Positions 1-9,918 of a stretch of DNA of 64,000 nucleotides are shown here, piece by piece; positions within the stretch are counted from its first letter, which is position 1; every line of letters starts with the position of its first letter. Position numbers and translations under genes: made by a program. Location: IMG/VR virus record IMGVR_UViG_3300034374_007216, positions 1 to 64,000 of that record; one strand, 5' to 3'. The stretch is from a virus. The notes below the pieces were generated by a model. It ran no database searches. It had not been told where the DNA came from and worked only from the letters and a program-made list of their open reading frames with translations.

Positions 1-331
1 CTTCTGTATCATCTGTAGGATTTAAATGTGCCTGTACGAGTGTGAGTGCGGCTGTCTTTGTAAGATAGCCACTACCTCGCTCCACACCGTTGTCATCAAG
101 CCATTGAAGAATGTCTTTTCTTGCCCAACCATTATCGGGGATGCCGTCATTGCCACCGTCAGTAGTGACTCCTTCATCGCCCTCAATGGTAAAGTGTTTT
201 GCTGGTAGTCTGTGTCGCCACTCATTTAACCACTCTTGAGTAACTTCCTCGGTTTCACCACGAATCCATTGACCCGCTCTATCGGCTCGCCTTCTCAAGT
301 AAAAAGGCCCGATGAAAGTTACTGTAGGCAC
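1..331 (-). CDS. Partial virion-associated protein with C-terminal HeH/LEM- or SAP-like segment
   Basis: The minus strand is open from a GTG at 329-331 to the window edge, about 110 codons, so the 3' end is missing. It starts VPTVTFIGPFYLRRRADR. Its last visible part, IPDNGWARKDILQWLDD followed by GYLTKTAALTLVQ, has the helix / extended loop / helix look of small HeH/LEM or SAP domains found in phage head-tail operons. It lies 9 bases downstream of the next gene in the head operon, with a weak GAGGG ribosome-binding site. The reading frame is convincing because it continues the operon and has biased composition; the function (head completion or connector) is only inferred from position. Confidence 0.7.
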   Translation of the reverse strand, partial: MPTVTFIGPFYLRRRADRAGQWIRGETEEVTQEWLNEWRHRLPAKHFTIEGDEGVTTDGGNDGIPDNGWARKDILQWLDDNGVERGSGYLTKTAALTLVQAHLNPTDDTE

Positions 332-340
332 TTAAAACCC

Positions 341-718
341 TCAGTTGTACATCACTAACAGGCTATGTGCTTCTGCCGCACCTGTAATGGTAATTGTCAA
401 ACTGCTTACTGCAATTTTTAAAGCCGCTTGTGTACCGCTTGTTTGGTTTCCTGTAGCCAATAGAATGCTTGTTACTCCACCTGCGAGTACGACTGTACCT
501 GCACCTGTTGTGGTAATAAGAGCCATCTTTGGTGCGGCATCGTAGCCGTTTGCTCCATCGCTGTTAGAAGCATTGAATGTACCCGGACCACCGCCCGGAT
601 ATGTTACATCTGCTGCTCCGTCGAGCCATTCTGTTGTGTCGTGAGAACCTGCTCGAAGTTCCCATGCACCTACTAATGTTGGTGTTGCTGTTCCGCTTAC
701 TGTTAATTCATTTGCCAT
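341..718 (-). CDS. Small Ala/Gly/Thr-rich probable capsid decoration protein
   Basis: 125 residues, ATG start 32 bases after the major capsid gene in the same operon. The sequence is rich in Ala, Gly, Thr and Val with almost no Lys or Arg, and alternates beta-type stretches such as LTITITGAAEAHSLLVMYN. There is no signal peptide or membrane helix. Size, composition and position directly behind the capsid gene fit a capsid decoration or head-stabilising protein, but no family is recognised and this is inference. Confidence 0.75.
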   Translation of the reverse strand: MANELTVSGTATPTLVGAWELRAGSHDTTEWLDGAADVTYPGGGPGTFNASNSDGANGYDAAPKMALITTTGAGTVVLAGGVTSILLATGNQTSGTQAALKIAVSSLTITITGAAEAHSLLVMYN

Positions 719-750
719 AATTTTTCACCTCAATGTTAAATTCTCCAACC

Positions 751-1851
751 TCACTTAAGGTCACGAACTGAACCATGACCTCCGAAGAAAGTTGTCCACA
801 ATTCGCCCATTGTTCGGTACATACCCTCTTGTCCAAGACGGTTGATAGCGAATGGGTCGCCTGTTTCAATACCACTTTCAAAGTATTGTGTTGGAATTGC
901 TGTACTAAAGTACAAGTAATCAGTATCAAGATAATAGATACGGCTGAGTGTGTCGGTTTGAACATCCTTTGATGGAATGATTGGAATACCGTTGTATGTT
1001 GCAACGATAAAACCTGCTTCAATACCGGGAACACCCTTGACACCGTTGTAGGTAGGTGTGACTCTCTTCTCTTCCATAAATCGCTGTTGGCTTTGGAGGA
1101 GTTGTTGTAGTCGCATCAATGTGTCGTAACCTGTAAGCATGACCTTTGGATTTCCACCACGAGTCCAAATCTTTTGGAACAAGTCGTCAAGTTGGTCGAG
1201 TGAAAGGTTTCGGTCTGTACCACTGTTTTCGTTGTGTTCTGCAAGTGACCATGTGTTTGCACTTCGGTCAATTGAGTAAATGTCTTCGTTAGCACTCGCC
1301 GATGCACCTGTTGTTACTCGGTCAAGTGATTCAAAGTCGTTACCTGCGGCAGTTCCTTTGTCAGTTGTGAGCATTTGGTTGATGTGTTCTGCGTGGTGCT
1401 TACCCATTTCTTCCTTAAGGATTGCACGAATGTCGCCAAGACCGTCATCTTTGTCGGAAAGGAACATTGCTGTTTCACTCATGTCGAATGTGTGGACAAC
1501 AGTTTTTGGCTTTGCGGCAATGTGTTGGAAGGTTGGCTTAGTTGTTTCTGGAAGAGTTGCGTTTTCTGCAACACCGCCACCAACTGAGAAGGATGGCTTT
1601 GCAGTAATAACTCTCCAACCACTTCGCTCCCAAGGTCGCTTTGGTAGGATTGAAAATGCGTTGAACTCTTGGTTCAATTGTGACCAAACCTTTCGACCAT
1701 AGATTGCTTGGTATGTACCAGCAGTGGTTGAAAGCATTGGTGCGTCTGCTTTGAGAAGTTCGCTACCGGAGTAGGAGTAGCCCATAGCGTTGCCGGCTCC
1801 GTAGTAGTATCGCTCCATGTCTGTAATGTTTCTAATGTAATCTCTTGCCAT
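751..1851 (-). CDS. Major capsid protein, HK97-fold type
   Basis: 366 residues, close to the usual length of HK97-fold capsid proteins. The N-terminal region is helical and polar (ARDYIRNITDMERYYYGAG). A central part has the typical spine-helix and P-domain pattern, followed by a C-terminal strand-rich part with GDPFAINRLGQEGMYRTMGELW. It follows the prohead protease gene by 11 bases, which is the canonical protease-capsid order. The chain would assemble into the icosahedral shell. The call rests on length, position and general pattern rather than on a decisive motif. Confidence 0.85.
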   Translation of the reverse strand: MARDYIRNITDMERYYYGAGNAMGYSYSGSELLKADAPMLSTTAGTYQAIYGRKVWSQLNQEFNAFSILPKRPWERSGWRVITAKPSFSVGGGVAENATLPETTKPTFQHIAAKPKTVVHTFDMSETAMFLSDKDDGLGDIRAILKEEMGKHHAEHINQMLTTDKGTAAGNDFESLDRVTTGASASANEDIYSIDRSANTWSLAEHNENSGTDRNLSLDQLDDLFQKIWTRGGNPKVMLTGYDTLMRLQQLLQSQQRFMEEKRVTPTYNGVKGVPGIEAGFIVATYNGIPIIPSKDVQTDTLSRIYYLDTDYLYFSTAIPTQYFESGIETGDPFAINRLGQEGMYRTMGELWTTFFGGHGSVRDLK

Positions 1852-1861
1852 TTAATTCACC

Positions 1862-3214
1862 TCATTCTCCTCGGAGAGTCCTCCTTGCAAGGGCATGGAC
1901 TTCATCCCAACCCATATTGCCTAAGTCCTCAGTGGAGGGAACATTAATTGATGAAACAGATGCAGACTTTTGAATAGTCGTGCTACCTGTTGAAATGTTG
2001 TCAATACGCTCCGAGAGTGCTTCAATTGACTTAACAATCTCAGCGAGTGGTGCTCGTGCGTCAAATTGAGCCTTTGCTTGTTGTGCTTTTGCAATTTCCA
2101 TTTCGTTGTTGAAACGACCTGCAAATTGAGATTCAAGGTTGTTTCGGAAATGCTGTTCCATAGCGGCGGCCTTATACACTTCGTAAGCGGCTTCAATATC
2201 AGCATCACTTACATTGCTTTCGTTAAGGTAGCCTTTTGACATAGATACAGGACCGAGAGCACCAGCAGGTGTTTTACCACCCGATGATGAAACGGCGTTG
2301 ATAGCACCTGTTGATGGGCTACCGTTTTCTTGTCCTCGGCCTCGTACCTGTCCAGCGAAATAGTCTGCACCATCCACTGAGTCAGGGTTGTCGAATCCAC
2401 CGAGTTGTGCTTTTTCCAAGTTGTCAAAGTGTGTTCGTGCCGCAACAGTATCAACACCTGCGGATTTTAGAGTGTCTTCCATCCACGATAGGTATTCTGC
2501 TGAGATAACATCACTATATTCGTCGCCTTTTTCCATGTCATCATCCTCTTTCATTTCTTTCTTTTCTTCTTGTTCTTTGCCTTTGCCTTTCTTTTCTTCA
2601 ATGGCTTCACGGAGTTGAGGGGGGATTCCCTTCTCCATTGCATCCAATCGTGCTTCAAGGCGTGACATAATATCGTTTAGTTCAGTTTCTTCTGTCATAC
2701 TTTTATCCTCCTTTAGAATACGAAATTGTGCTTCGGGGTTAATTCCCTTTTCACAAATCGTTATCTCATGCAACTCCATTTTTGAAATCTCTTGGTAATC
2801 GCCTTTTTCCATATCGGACCTTCGTACTCTTTTGAAGGCTTGACCTCCAATAGAGAATCCACGAAGGTTTCCTTTGCGGATTTCGGCGGCTACTTCACGA
2901 GCCTTCTCAATATCATTGCGGAGTTGGACAACGACAAACATACCTGTGTCATCCACTTCGGATTTCCACATTCTGCCGTTAGAATCAATGTAATTGTCAA
3001 TTACTTCTCCAACTTGAATGTTGGAGTGTGCCAATTGTACATTGCGGAATTTATCGCTTTTCATAAAACTGTTAAATGCATCATTCAAAGCACTACGAGT
3101 AATAAGGTCGCCTTGCTTATCAACTAATTCAACAGATGCATAACCTGCAACGACCAAATCCGAGCCACTCTTGAGGAGAGTGATACCCGATGCTGGTTGT
3201 TCTATAGAAAGCAT
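1862..3214 (-). CDS. Prohead maturation protease (HK97 family) fused to a scaffold-like C-terminus
   Basis: 450 residues. Residues 1-170 match the HK97 prohead protease pattern: VVAGYASVELVDKQGDLI, then the probable catalytic His63 in VQLAHSNI, Ser121 in RGFSIGG, and ELHEITICEKGINPEA. Family members cleave scaffold and capsid delta domains during head maturation. Residues 185-450 are charged and coiled-coil rich, as in protease-scaffold fusions. The extreme C-terminus has NMGWDEVHALARR, which resembles the C-terminus of the protein encoded at 9568-9909. It lies directly upstream of the capsid gene. Confidence 0.92.
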   Translation of the reverse strand: MLSIEQPASGITLLKSGSDLVVAGYASVELVDKQGDLITRSALNDAFNSFMKSDKFRNVQLAHSNIQVGEVIDNYIDSNGRMWKSEVDDTGMFVVVQLRNDIEKAREVAAEIRKGNLRGFSIGGQAFKRVRRSDMEKGDYQEISKMELHEITICEKGINPEAQFRILKEDKSMTEETELNDIMSRLEARLDAMEKGIPPQLREAIEEKKGKGKEQEEKKEMKEDDDMEKGDEYSDVISAEYLSWMEDTLKSAGVDTVAARTHFDNLEKAQLGGFDNPDSVDGADYFAGQVRGRGQENGSPSTGAINAVSSSGGKTPAGALGPVSMSKGYLNESNVSDADIEAAYEVYKAAAMEQHFRNNLESQFAGRFNNEMEIAKAQQAKAQFDARAPLAEIVKSIEALSERIDNISTGSTTIQKSASVSSINVPSTEDLGNMGWDEVHALARRTLRGE

Positions 3215-3251
3215 TGAAGGGGTCTTTCCCTCTTTTTGTATTTATATCTGC

Positions 3252-6200
3252 TTATGAATGAGAAATAATTGGCTGTTCATTGTCATAGTCTATAGAAATC
3301 TCTTCATTTTCGTCTGTACGAAGTTTAATGTGATTTAGTCGCTCGTTTTTCTTCTCTTTCTTTTCATCAGTAATTATTTTTTCACCATCGAAATCGGGCA
3401 AATTTTCTTCTTCCGTCAATTTGGTCGGTCCTCGTGGAGATTCTTGCGGAGTTCCTACATCAATACCCAAACCCTTTGGTCCTGTCCAAGTCATTTTTTC
3501 CTTACTAATAGTATCTAAAGTACGAAGAATGAGTTCAAGTGCTTTCTTTTTGGTTTCGGGTTTAAGCAATCTATTTTCATCATCTTCATCAATAAGACCC
3601 GCACTTTCTTCTTCCATTTGCTCTTCTGTTGGCTTTTTAGGCATGTCAAGTTCGGTTTTCTTAGTTACTATTCCTTTAATCATCAATGGTGCTACCGATG
3701 ACCAAAACGGCATAAGACTTTGAGATAGTACAACAGGATAGTCATTTTTCATAATACCACTAAGAGAACTTTTGGGAGAATGAATAAACCAATTATCCTC
3801 AAATTGCTCAAACTTGTATTTTACAATATCAACATCGTTTATGTGAATAAGTAATTCATCATCTATTATTTCTAAATCGTGTGGCATTATAATAGGTGTA
3901 AAAGATTTGGTTAGCAAATCAAGTGATTCAACGCTTGCCGCACCTTCTCCCTCACCTTCTCCTTCTATTTCTTTGAATTGTATATTATACACAGGTCGCT
4001 CTTTTCGATTCTTTTTCGTTACACCTGTAATAGATGCACGCACTATATCTCCGACTTTGAATGCTTTTTGTTGATTAAAGGCTGTGCCTACATCCATGTA
4101 ATAATGTCCTTTATGTTCTATTGCCCTGTTACCCAATCCTTCACCGTCGAGTATAGGACCAGCACCTAATTGATATGTGAATGGACCTTTACCCCTACGG
4201 TCAAGCACAATGAAATTGAAATCTTTTGTATCTCTATACAACAACCACTTAGGATGCCTTCTTTCACCTTTCATGTATGTTGATTTATTATCACGAAGGA
4301 GAATAACATCGTGTTCTTCTTTTAGTGAATTAACTGCTTCTTCAAGCCCCTCGTCATCTGTCATTTTAGTGTCGTGAGGACCGGGTACAATGACACTTTC
4401 ATGACTGTCAAATTGAGAACGGAGAATTTTCAGCCTTTCAAACAGTTGCATGTCGGATATATTATTATCGTCATAATTGATAATGTCAATAATATTTAAT
4501 TCTTCATCGCCAAGAATAGCATCAATAGTGTAGTTCTTTTTATTCAACTCTTCTATGGATTCCATAGTTTTCTTATTGACACCTTTTTTCTTCCCGTTTT
4601 CATCATACACAGTAATGCCTTCGTCATTCTTTACAATAACAATTCTCTTACCACTATACCACTTACTTACAACCCATGAACCACTAAAGCCACGCAAATG
4701 CTCAAGGTCATCTAAAGAAAATATTCTATGCATTGGTCGAATTGGTGGTGTCCAAGTGCTTTCATCTTTCTTTTCTAAAAGCACATCGGGGTTTAACAGT
4801 GAGGTAATAAGTTCACTCATTTCACTTTTACCTACTGCATATACATCTTCGCTCGGTGTTTCGTATGTATCTAAATCCATACTTTGATGAGCGGATTCAT
4901 TGTATTGAGGAGGCGGTGCGTTATCCCACACTTGTTTCACCATTTCATTTCCATGCACTATCTCCGATAATTCTTTTGGCACGCTATGATACAAGCCTGT
5001 TTCAATATTTGTTCCGGGTATCACTTGCCCGTCTTCTGTAATTTCAACACCAACACTCGGTGTTGCTTCGTAGCCCGAATGATATGCATGAGAATCAAAT
5101 GTGTCTGCAATTGAATTATTGACAGGTGACGGAGCACCAACGGGTAAGCCTTCTTGCATACCAGCAGAATAACTTTGTGAAATTTCTGGTGTAAATATAC
5201 CATCTTCACCTTCTAAATTAACAGTCGGATTAAAATGTACGATTGTATCTAAATGATTTCTTGTCATAAATGATGCCTTTTGCTTACCCTTAGCACCTAA
5301 AGTTTCAGCACCATGTATATCATTAGATATTGAGCCGATACCTGCGGCTTGTTGTTGATGAGCAAATGTACCATCAAATAGTCTGCTCATAGTGCGTGGA
5401 AAACTATGCAGTTCATGTCCTTTCCATTGGCTTTCACCATATTTAGATTGCAAACTTTGAATTGCTTGGTGGTAGCCTTTTTCATGAAGTATTCGATGAA
5501 ACATTTCATTATCATCTAAATCTTCAATTTCTTTACCCATTATTTCTTCATTGGGTAATAATTTAGAAAACGATGTGTTACCAACTTTATCAATTGCACC
5601 ACTTGTAAGCAATTGATTGATAGTTGAAGCCATAAGTGGTGTATTCAATTTGTTACTTTGTTCAATTAACTCACGAGCATGTTCTTTTGCTTGGGGGCTA
5701 CGCTCAATTCCAAGAGCATCAAGAACCTCATTCACCGACATATTACCATCAATCATTGTACCTTTGTCGGATAGATGTTGAGCAATTTGTGCATGTGCTT
5801 CTCCAACAGGTGATTTTTTACGCTCAATAATGTTCTGCTTTATTCCATAATTAGGTGCAGTAAGTCCATGAACTGAATGAGGTACAGTATTGATATATCG
5901 TTGTGCATCTCGGAAAAGTCGTGAATTATTATCTATGAACTTTTGTGGGTCGTTAGGGTCAAAAGCAGTGGGGTCTGCTTCAAGAAATTTAGGCATAATA
6001 ACATCTCTTGCCACTTGTGCAACAAGATTACGATGACCTTTGAAAATTGTATCTAAATGATTTTGCATAATTTCATAGTGTGTTGAACCACCACCCAACA
6101 CCGCTTTTGTTGCTTTGTTTTGCTCAACAGCAAGTTGTTGTTCTAATTCCTTTACTGATGAAAGAACTTGTTGGCGTTGCTCTCCTACTAATTCGGGGTT

Positions 6201-8984
6201 ATTCAAAACCCCATACAAATCTTCAAGTTCATCATTTATTGCTTCTTCTTTTTCCATTGCTGGTAAAGCACCACCAAATTGTAATGCGGCGGCGATAGCA
6301 TCGGTTACAGATGCTTTGTATTGTGATTTACTCTTTTGCTTCTCTTTTGATTTTTTATTTTCTTCATTAAGTATGTTCATCATAGATGGGAAAAAAGATT
6401 CTAATGACGACATATCTAAATTATCGAATTGACCATAACCCATATGGTCTTTCAAGTCTTCATAGTCGCCTCCACTCAAATAGGTCATAATTTGATTAGG
6501 ATTTGTGGTTTGAAGCATTTTTGCTGTTGATGTAATAATTTTAAGTGCATCTTTTGTTTCTGTATCTTGCACATAACGATTTTTCAACGCATTTGCTGTA
6601 GGTTTAGCAATGCCACCCCAACCCATAAGTTGTAAAAAATCATCCAATGTCAATCCAGCACTAAACTTTTCATCTCCACGAAGAAAATCTTTGTAGTTCA
6701 TTACTGATTTTTCTGCTGGTTGATTTGGATGGTCAAGACGACCAAGAAGTGTATTCATCATGTGTGCAATTTGGGCATTTTTGTGAATATGAGTGTCACT
6801 TGAACCCGGTCCATAACCGCTTGAACTTACGATATGTTCAGTTGGATTATGCGTAAATGGATGAGTCATAGGTGCAATGTAACTACCGAGAAAACTTTGT
6901 AAATCATTTTTTGTCATATTTCTAATAGCGTGTTCATACAATGGAATAAGTGATGATTTATGTTCAGTGTGATTGTTCTTTTCAGTAGCACCCTGCTTAA
7001 ATCCCGAAGCATAACTTCCATGTGGTTTTACTTTTGATGTGCCGAAAGGCGAAAGCATGTTTTGTATCGAAGATGGTATATTATTGTATGAAAATCCACC
7101 AATTGCCTTTTCCCCACTCATATATTTCACAGGGTCATATTCACCTATTTTTGTAGTGTGTTCGGGCATGAAGTGATAGGCTAACGATTTGTTATTATCA
7201 TTCATTTGTACGAAATTTTCACTTTCTGGATTTAAAGTGGTCAAATGTGAATCACCATCATTTCCATGTGTTGCATTCAAAATTTCATGCCATGTGGTCA
7301 CTGTTGAGCCTACACCACCTACTTTTTGAAATTCCTCCGCCCAAAACTTTCCGGGTCCATATGTATAACCATCTTTATGTTCTTTCCAATATGGTGCTTT
7401 TTCTTCGCTTGGATGTGGTCCATGTGGACTTGTTAAAAACGCTCTTGCGTTTCTTATGTCTTTCATTTTTGATTCTAACGAACCATTGTGATTTGCTTCT
7501 TGGATAAGTTCATCAATCCATTGTTTAGGTACTAATGGTTCATCCAATTTTCCATGTATAGGGTGATTTTCAAGCAAATCATTTGTATCGGGATTAAAAC
7601 CTGCAAGGTAATACAAGTCTTTGGCTGTTAATCTTACATGACTCAAATCCTTTCTTCCTTTTTTCTTGAAGTGGGAATTTGTTGCATCTTTTAAGTCATC
7701 CCAAGACAATTCTTTAAGTGGATTCTTATGAACATCTAAACGGGGTAAAAATCTAAGTCTTTTTTGCCCTTCTTTATCAGCACCATAGTTTTCATCTATT
7801 TTATCAATAATGTAATCTGCAATTGATTTTTCACCAAAAAATGTTTGTGGTGTATGTGCAAGTTCTCCAATTTGTTTCTGTAAAAAGCGAGCCTCACCAC
7901 CTTGTTCAAAATCAATGTCATTATCTTCTTGACGATAATGTGCGTTTCGGCCTGTAAGATGGGAAGGTCTTACCCACCAATTCATTTCGGGTGTCATACG
8001 CATAAGAGCGTTGTAAGTTATTCTTGCTGATGGTATTTTTTCTCCATTAGGTAATGTAATGACTTCATGTTTATCAAGACCCTTTTCGGGGTCGTTAATG
8101 TGATTCATTATAGCCGTTCTTTCTTCGGGGCTAAACCATTCAAGACCGTACATGTAACCGTTATGACCGAGATTTTTAGGGTGTCGAACACCATTTTCAT
8201 CTTCAACATGTTCATTTGAATCCCAATCTCTTGCTCTATCTTCAAAATGTAAATGACGCATTTCTCTATTTGCTTCATCGTCAGTTAGACCTTGACTCAA
8301 TAAATCGTCTTTAATTGCTGAATTTTCTCTTAACCATCGTTGGTAATCACGATGGTAAAAATCAATTTGATGATTGTTCATTGTTTGTTTAGTGATTGTA
8401 CTTCCGAGTAATTTTCTTTTTATTTTACCATAAGATGTTTCTGCATTGTAACCGTTAATCAACGGGTTATTCGCTTTACTTTCATGAGCAATGAATTTTT
8501 TCTCAAAGTCTTTTTCATCTTGAGCGTGTCCATTAAAAATATGTTTTCGTATCTTTTCAATATATTGTGAATTACCCGTAACAGCATTCTTTCTAAGTAA
8601 TGGATGATTTACTTCATGAAATGGAAAATGATGGCTACGGTACGGAGCATTTGGAGAAGATGGTTGATAATACGGCCACACCGCATGAGCATTTTCTGGA
8701 TTTAAGGGCGTTTGTAACCCATCACTCCACACATGGTCTGTGGGTTCATTATCAGCATGATGCCTTCCAAAAAGATAACCTTCTTGCCTTTTTTGTTCTT
8801 CATCTTCTTTAGCAATAATCATTTCAGCAGTATTCAAAAGTGATTTTTGAAATGCATCGAGTTTTTTGTCATCAAGTGCTTCGTAAGCAAGTATGTATTC
8901 CGCCGCAGATGTACGAAGGTCATAACCATCATGAAGTGATTTTAACAACTCATTAGTCGAGATGTCAAAACGCTTTGACTCCAT
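3252..8984 (-). CDS. Very large virion-type protein with an embedded degenerate ATP-dependent DNA-ligase-like domain
   Basis: 1910 residues from the ATG at 8984, chosen because GGCGGTGA precedes it by 5 bases; an ATG at 9002 overlapping the upstream stop is the alternative. Residues 1-1390 are rich in His, Asn and charged residues and match nothing I recognise. Residues about 1410-1640 follow the order of ATP-dependent DNA ligases: SKWYSGKR near residue 1441 (motif I region), YDENG, ILGDEEL (motif III region), NIIDIINYDD with FERLKILRS, HDVILLR (motif IV region) and YMKGERRHPKW (motif V region), then an OB-like stretch. The expected K-x-D-G-x-R is altered and the later lysines are Arg or missing, so the domain is probably inactive or binds nucleotide differently. 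It sits between the protease and portal genes, so a virion role is inferred. Confidence 0.8.
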   Translation of the reverse strand: MESKRFDISTNELLKSLHDGYDLRTSAAEYILAYEALDDKKLDAFQKSLLNTAEMIIAKEDEEQKRQEGYLFGRHHADNEPTDHVWSDGLQTPLNPENAHAVWPYYQPSSPNAPYRSHHFPFHEVNHPLLRKNAVTGNSQYIEKIRKHIFNGHAQDEKDFEKKFIAHESKANNPLINGYNAETSYGKIKRKLLGSTITKQTMNNHQIDFYHRDYQRWLRENSAIKDDLLSQGLTDDEANREMRHLHFEDRARDWDSNEHVEDENGVRHPKNLGHNGYMYGLEWFSPEERTAIMNHINDPEKGLDKHEVITLPNGEKIPSARITYNALMRMTPEMNWWVRPSHLTGRNAHYRQEDNDIDFEQGGEARFLQKQIGELAHTPQTFFGEKSIADYIIDKIDENYGADKEGQKRLRFLPRLDVHKNPLKELSWDDLKDATNSHFKKKGRKDLSHVRLTAKDLYYLAGFNPDTNDLLENHPIHGKLDEPLVPKQWIDELIQEANHNGSLESKMKDIRNARAFLTSPHGPHPSEEKAPYWKEHKDGYTYGPGKFWAEEFQKVGGVGSTVTTWHEILNATHGNDGDSHLTTLNPESENFVQMNDNNKSLAYHFMPEHTTKIGEYDPVKYMSGEKAIGGFSYNNIPSSIQNMLSPFGTSKVKPHGSYASGFKQGATEKNNHTEHKSSLIPLYEHAIRNMTKNDLQSFLGSYIAPMTHPFTHNPTEHIVSSSGYGPGSSDTHIHKNAQIAHMMNTLLGRLDHPNQPAEKSVMNYKDFLRGDEKFSAGLTLDDFLQLMGWGGIAKPTANALKNRYVQDTETKDALKIITSTAKMLQTTNPNQIMTYLSGGDYEDLKDHMGYGQFDNLDMSSLESFFPSMMNILNEENKKSKEKQKSKSQYKASVTDAIAAALQFGGALPAMEKEEAINDELEDLYGVLNNPELVGEQRQQVLSSVKELEQQLAVEQNKATKAVLGGGSTHYEIMQNHLDTIFKGHRNLVAQVARDVIMPKFLEADPTAFDPNDPQKFIDNNSRLFRDAQRYINTVPHSVHGLTAPNYGIKQNIIERKKSPVGEAHAQIAQHLSDKGTMIDGNMSVNEVLDALGIERSPQAKEHARELIEQSNKLNTPLMASTINQLLTSGAIDKVGNTSFSKLLPNEEIMGKEIEDLDDNEMFHRILHEKGYHQAIQSLQSKYGESQWKGHELHSFPRTMSRLFDGTFAHQQQAAGIGSISNDIHGAETLGAKGKQKASFMTRNHLDTIVHFNPTVNLEGEDGIFTPEISQSYSAGMQEGLPVGAPSPVNNSIADTFDSHAYHSGYEATPSVGVEITEDGQVIPGTNIETGLYHSVPKELSEIVHGNEMVKQVWDNAPPPQYNESAHQSMDLDTYETPSEDVYAVGKSEMSELITSLLNPDVLLEKKDESTWTPPIRPMHRIFSLDDLEHLRGFSGSWVVSKWYSGKRIVIVKNDEGITVYDENGKKKGVNKKTMESIEELNKKNYTIDAILGDEELNIIDIINYDDNNISDMQLFERLKILRSQFDSHESVIVPGPHDTKMTDDEGLEEAVNSLKEEHDVILLRDNKSTYMKGERRHPKWLLYRDTKDFNFIVLDRRGKGPFTYQLGAGPILDGEGLGNRAIEHKGHYYMDVGTAFNQQKAFKVGDIVRASITGVTKKNRKERPVYNIQFKEIEGEGEGEGAASVESLDLLTKSFTPIIMPHDLEIIDDELLIHINDVDIVKYKFEQFEDNWFIHSPKSSLSGIMKNDYPVVLSQSLMPFWSSVAPLMIKGIVTKKTELDMPKKPTEEQMEEESAGLIDEDDENRLLKPETKKKALELILRTLDTISKEKMTWTGPKGLGIDVGTPQESPRGPTKLTEEENLPDFDGEKIITDEKKEKKNERLNHIKLRTDENEEISIDYDNEQPIISHS

Positions 8985-8998
8985 GATTTCACCGCCTT

Positions 8999-9571
8999 TC
9001 ATAGCGGTTTAAATTTAGGGCAAGCGTGCAAATCCATTCCTTCGTGCAACAAACAACCTGTGCGGTCTGTACCGCCACAAAGACCGCATATTCCCATACC
9101 TGCTTCTCGCATGGTTGCTCTTGGATTTGCTTTTTGCACAGATGATTTACCACCTTGTGAATCTTCACGCTCAATACCGCCGCCTTCATGTGGATTCATT
9201 CTTGAGCCAAGATTTTCCATATCGGTTGCTTCTTTACCTTTCTTTTTCTTTGGAGCATCTTCTGCTTCAATGGTTCGACCATTTGTAGTAAAATATCCCG
9301 TCTTTGTTTGACCACCCGATTCTGCTACAAAGTGAGGATTGATGTCAGTAATCTTTTCACTCTTGTAACCGGGTTCGGCTTTTTCCATTTTGCCACCGCA
9401 ACCCATCTTCATGCAACCCATCTTGTTCATTTTAGTGCCGCACTTAGGACAGTTTTTACACTCACATGGTTCTTTTCCACAGTCGCACTTTGCTTTTTCT
9501 AATGCGTCAATTCGCAAAGATACCTCACGAGCCTTTTTCATAATTTCCGATTCTTCAAATCTTGGCTTCAT
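8999..9571 (-). CDS. Cys-rich zinc-binding protein of the head operon
   Basis: 190 residues, ATG start overlapping the stop of the upstream gene (ATGA). Residues 33-60 contain a dense cluster (CDCG, CECKNCPKCGTK, then GCMKMGCGG). The C-terminus has a second cluster, GICGLCGGTDRTGCLLHEG then HACPKF. Together they suggest at least two zinc ribbons around a polar linker. No known family is recognised. It is translationally coupled to both neighbours in the head block, so a minor virion or assembly role is the best guess. Confidence 0.8.
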   Translation of the reverse strand: MKPRFEESEIMKKAREVSLRIDALEKAKCDCGKEPCECKNCPKCGTKMNKMGCMKMGCGGKMEKAEPGYKSEKITDINPHFVAESGGQTKTGYFTTNGRTIEAEDAPKKKKGKEATDMENLGSRMNPHEGGGIEREDSQGGKSSVQKANPRATMREAGMGICGLCGGTDRTGCLLHEGMDLHACPKFKPL

Positions 9572-9909
9572 TCAATTTTCACTCCTTTTGCTTGGTTTGC
9601 TAAATCATGAATATCTTCCCACGACATATTGTGGAATTCTTCATTTGATTGTGGAATATATGATTTTTCGGTTTTGAGGATTGAATTATCTTCAAAATCA
9701 TTTCTAAACGGGTCTGCTAAAAGGTCTGTAGTAAGTGGAGTTGATACATGAACTAAACCCATTTTACGCAACAATGCTTGAGGATTGTTAATCATTTTTT
9801 TCAAAGCCTCATTTTCAGCCTTTAGAATGTTTAAATTGGTGTCCATTACTTCCATTTTGTTAATGAGTACACCCATAAGATACTCAGCATTGGGTGCTTC
9901 TTCACTCAT
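9568..9909 (-). CDS. Small coiled-coil protein with a scaffold-like C-terminal tail
   Basis: 113 residues. Residues 10-45 (VLINKMEVMDTNLNILKAEN and on) form a predicted coiled coil. The C-terminal NMSWEDIHDLANQ closely resembles NMGWDEVHALARR at the C-terminus of the protease-scaffold protein (1862-3214). This suggests both tails bind the same partner, for example the capsid shell or the portal. The gene overlaps the next one by 4 bases. Function is not known from family; a second scaffold or protease-cofactor role is inference. Confidence 0.78.
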   Translation of the reverse strand: MSEEAPNAEYLMGVLINKMEVMDTNLNILKAENEALKKMINNPQALLRKMGLVHVSTPLTTDLLADPFRNDFEDNSILKTEKSYIPQSNEEFHNMSWEDIHDLANQAKGVKIE

Positions 9910-9918
9910 TTAACCACC

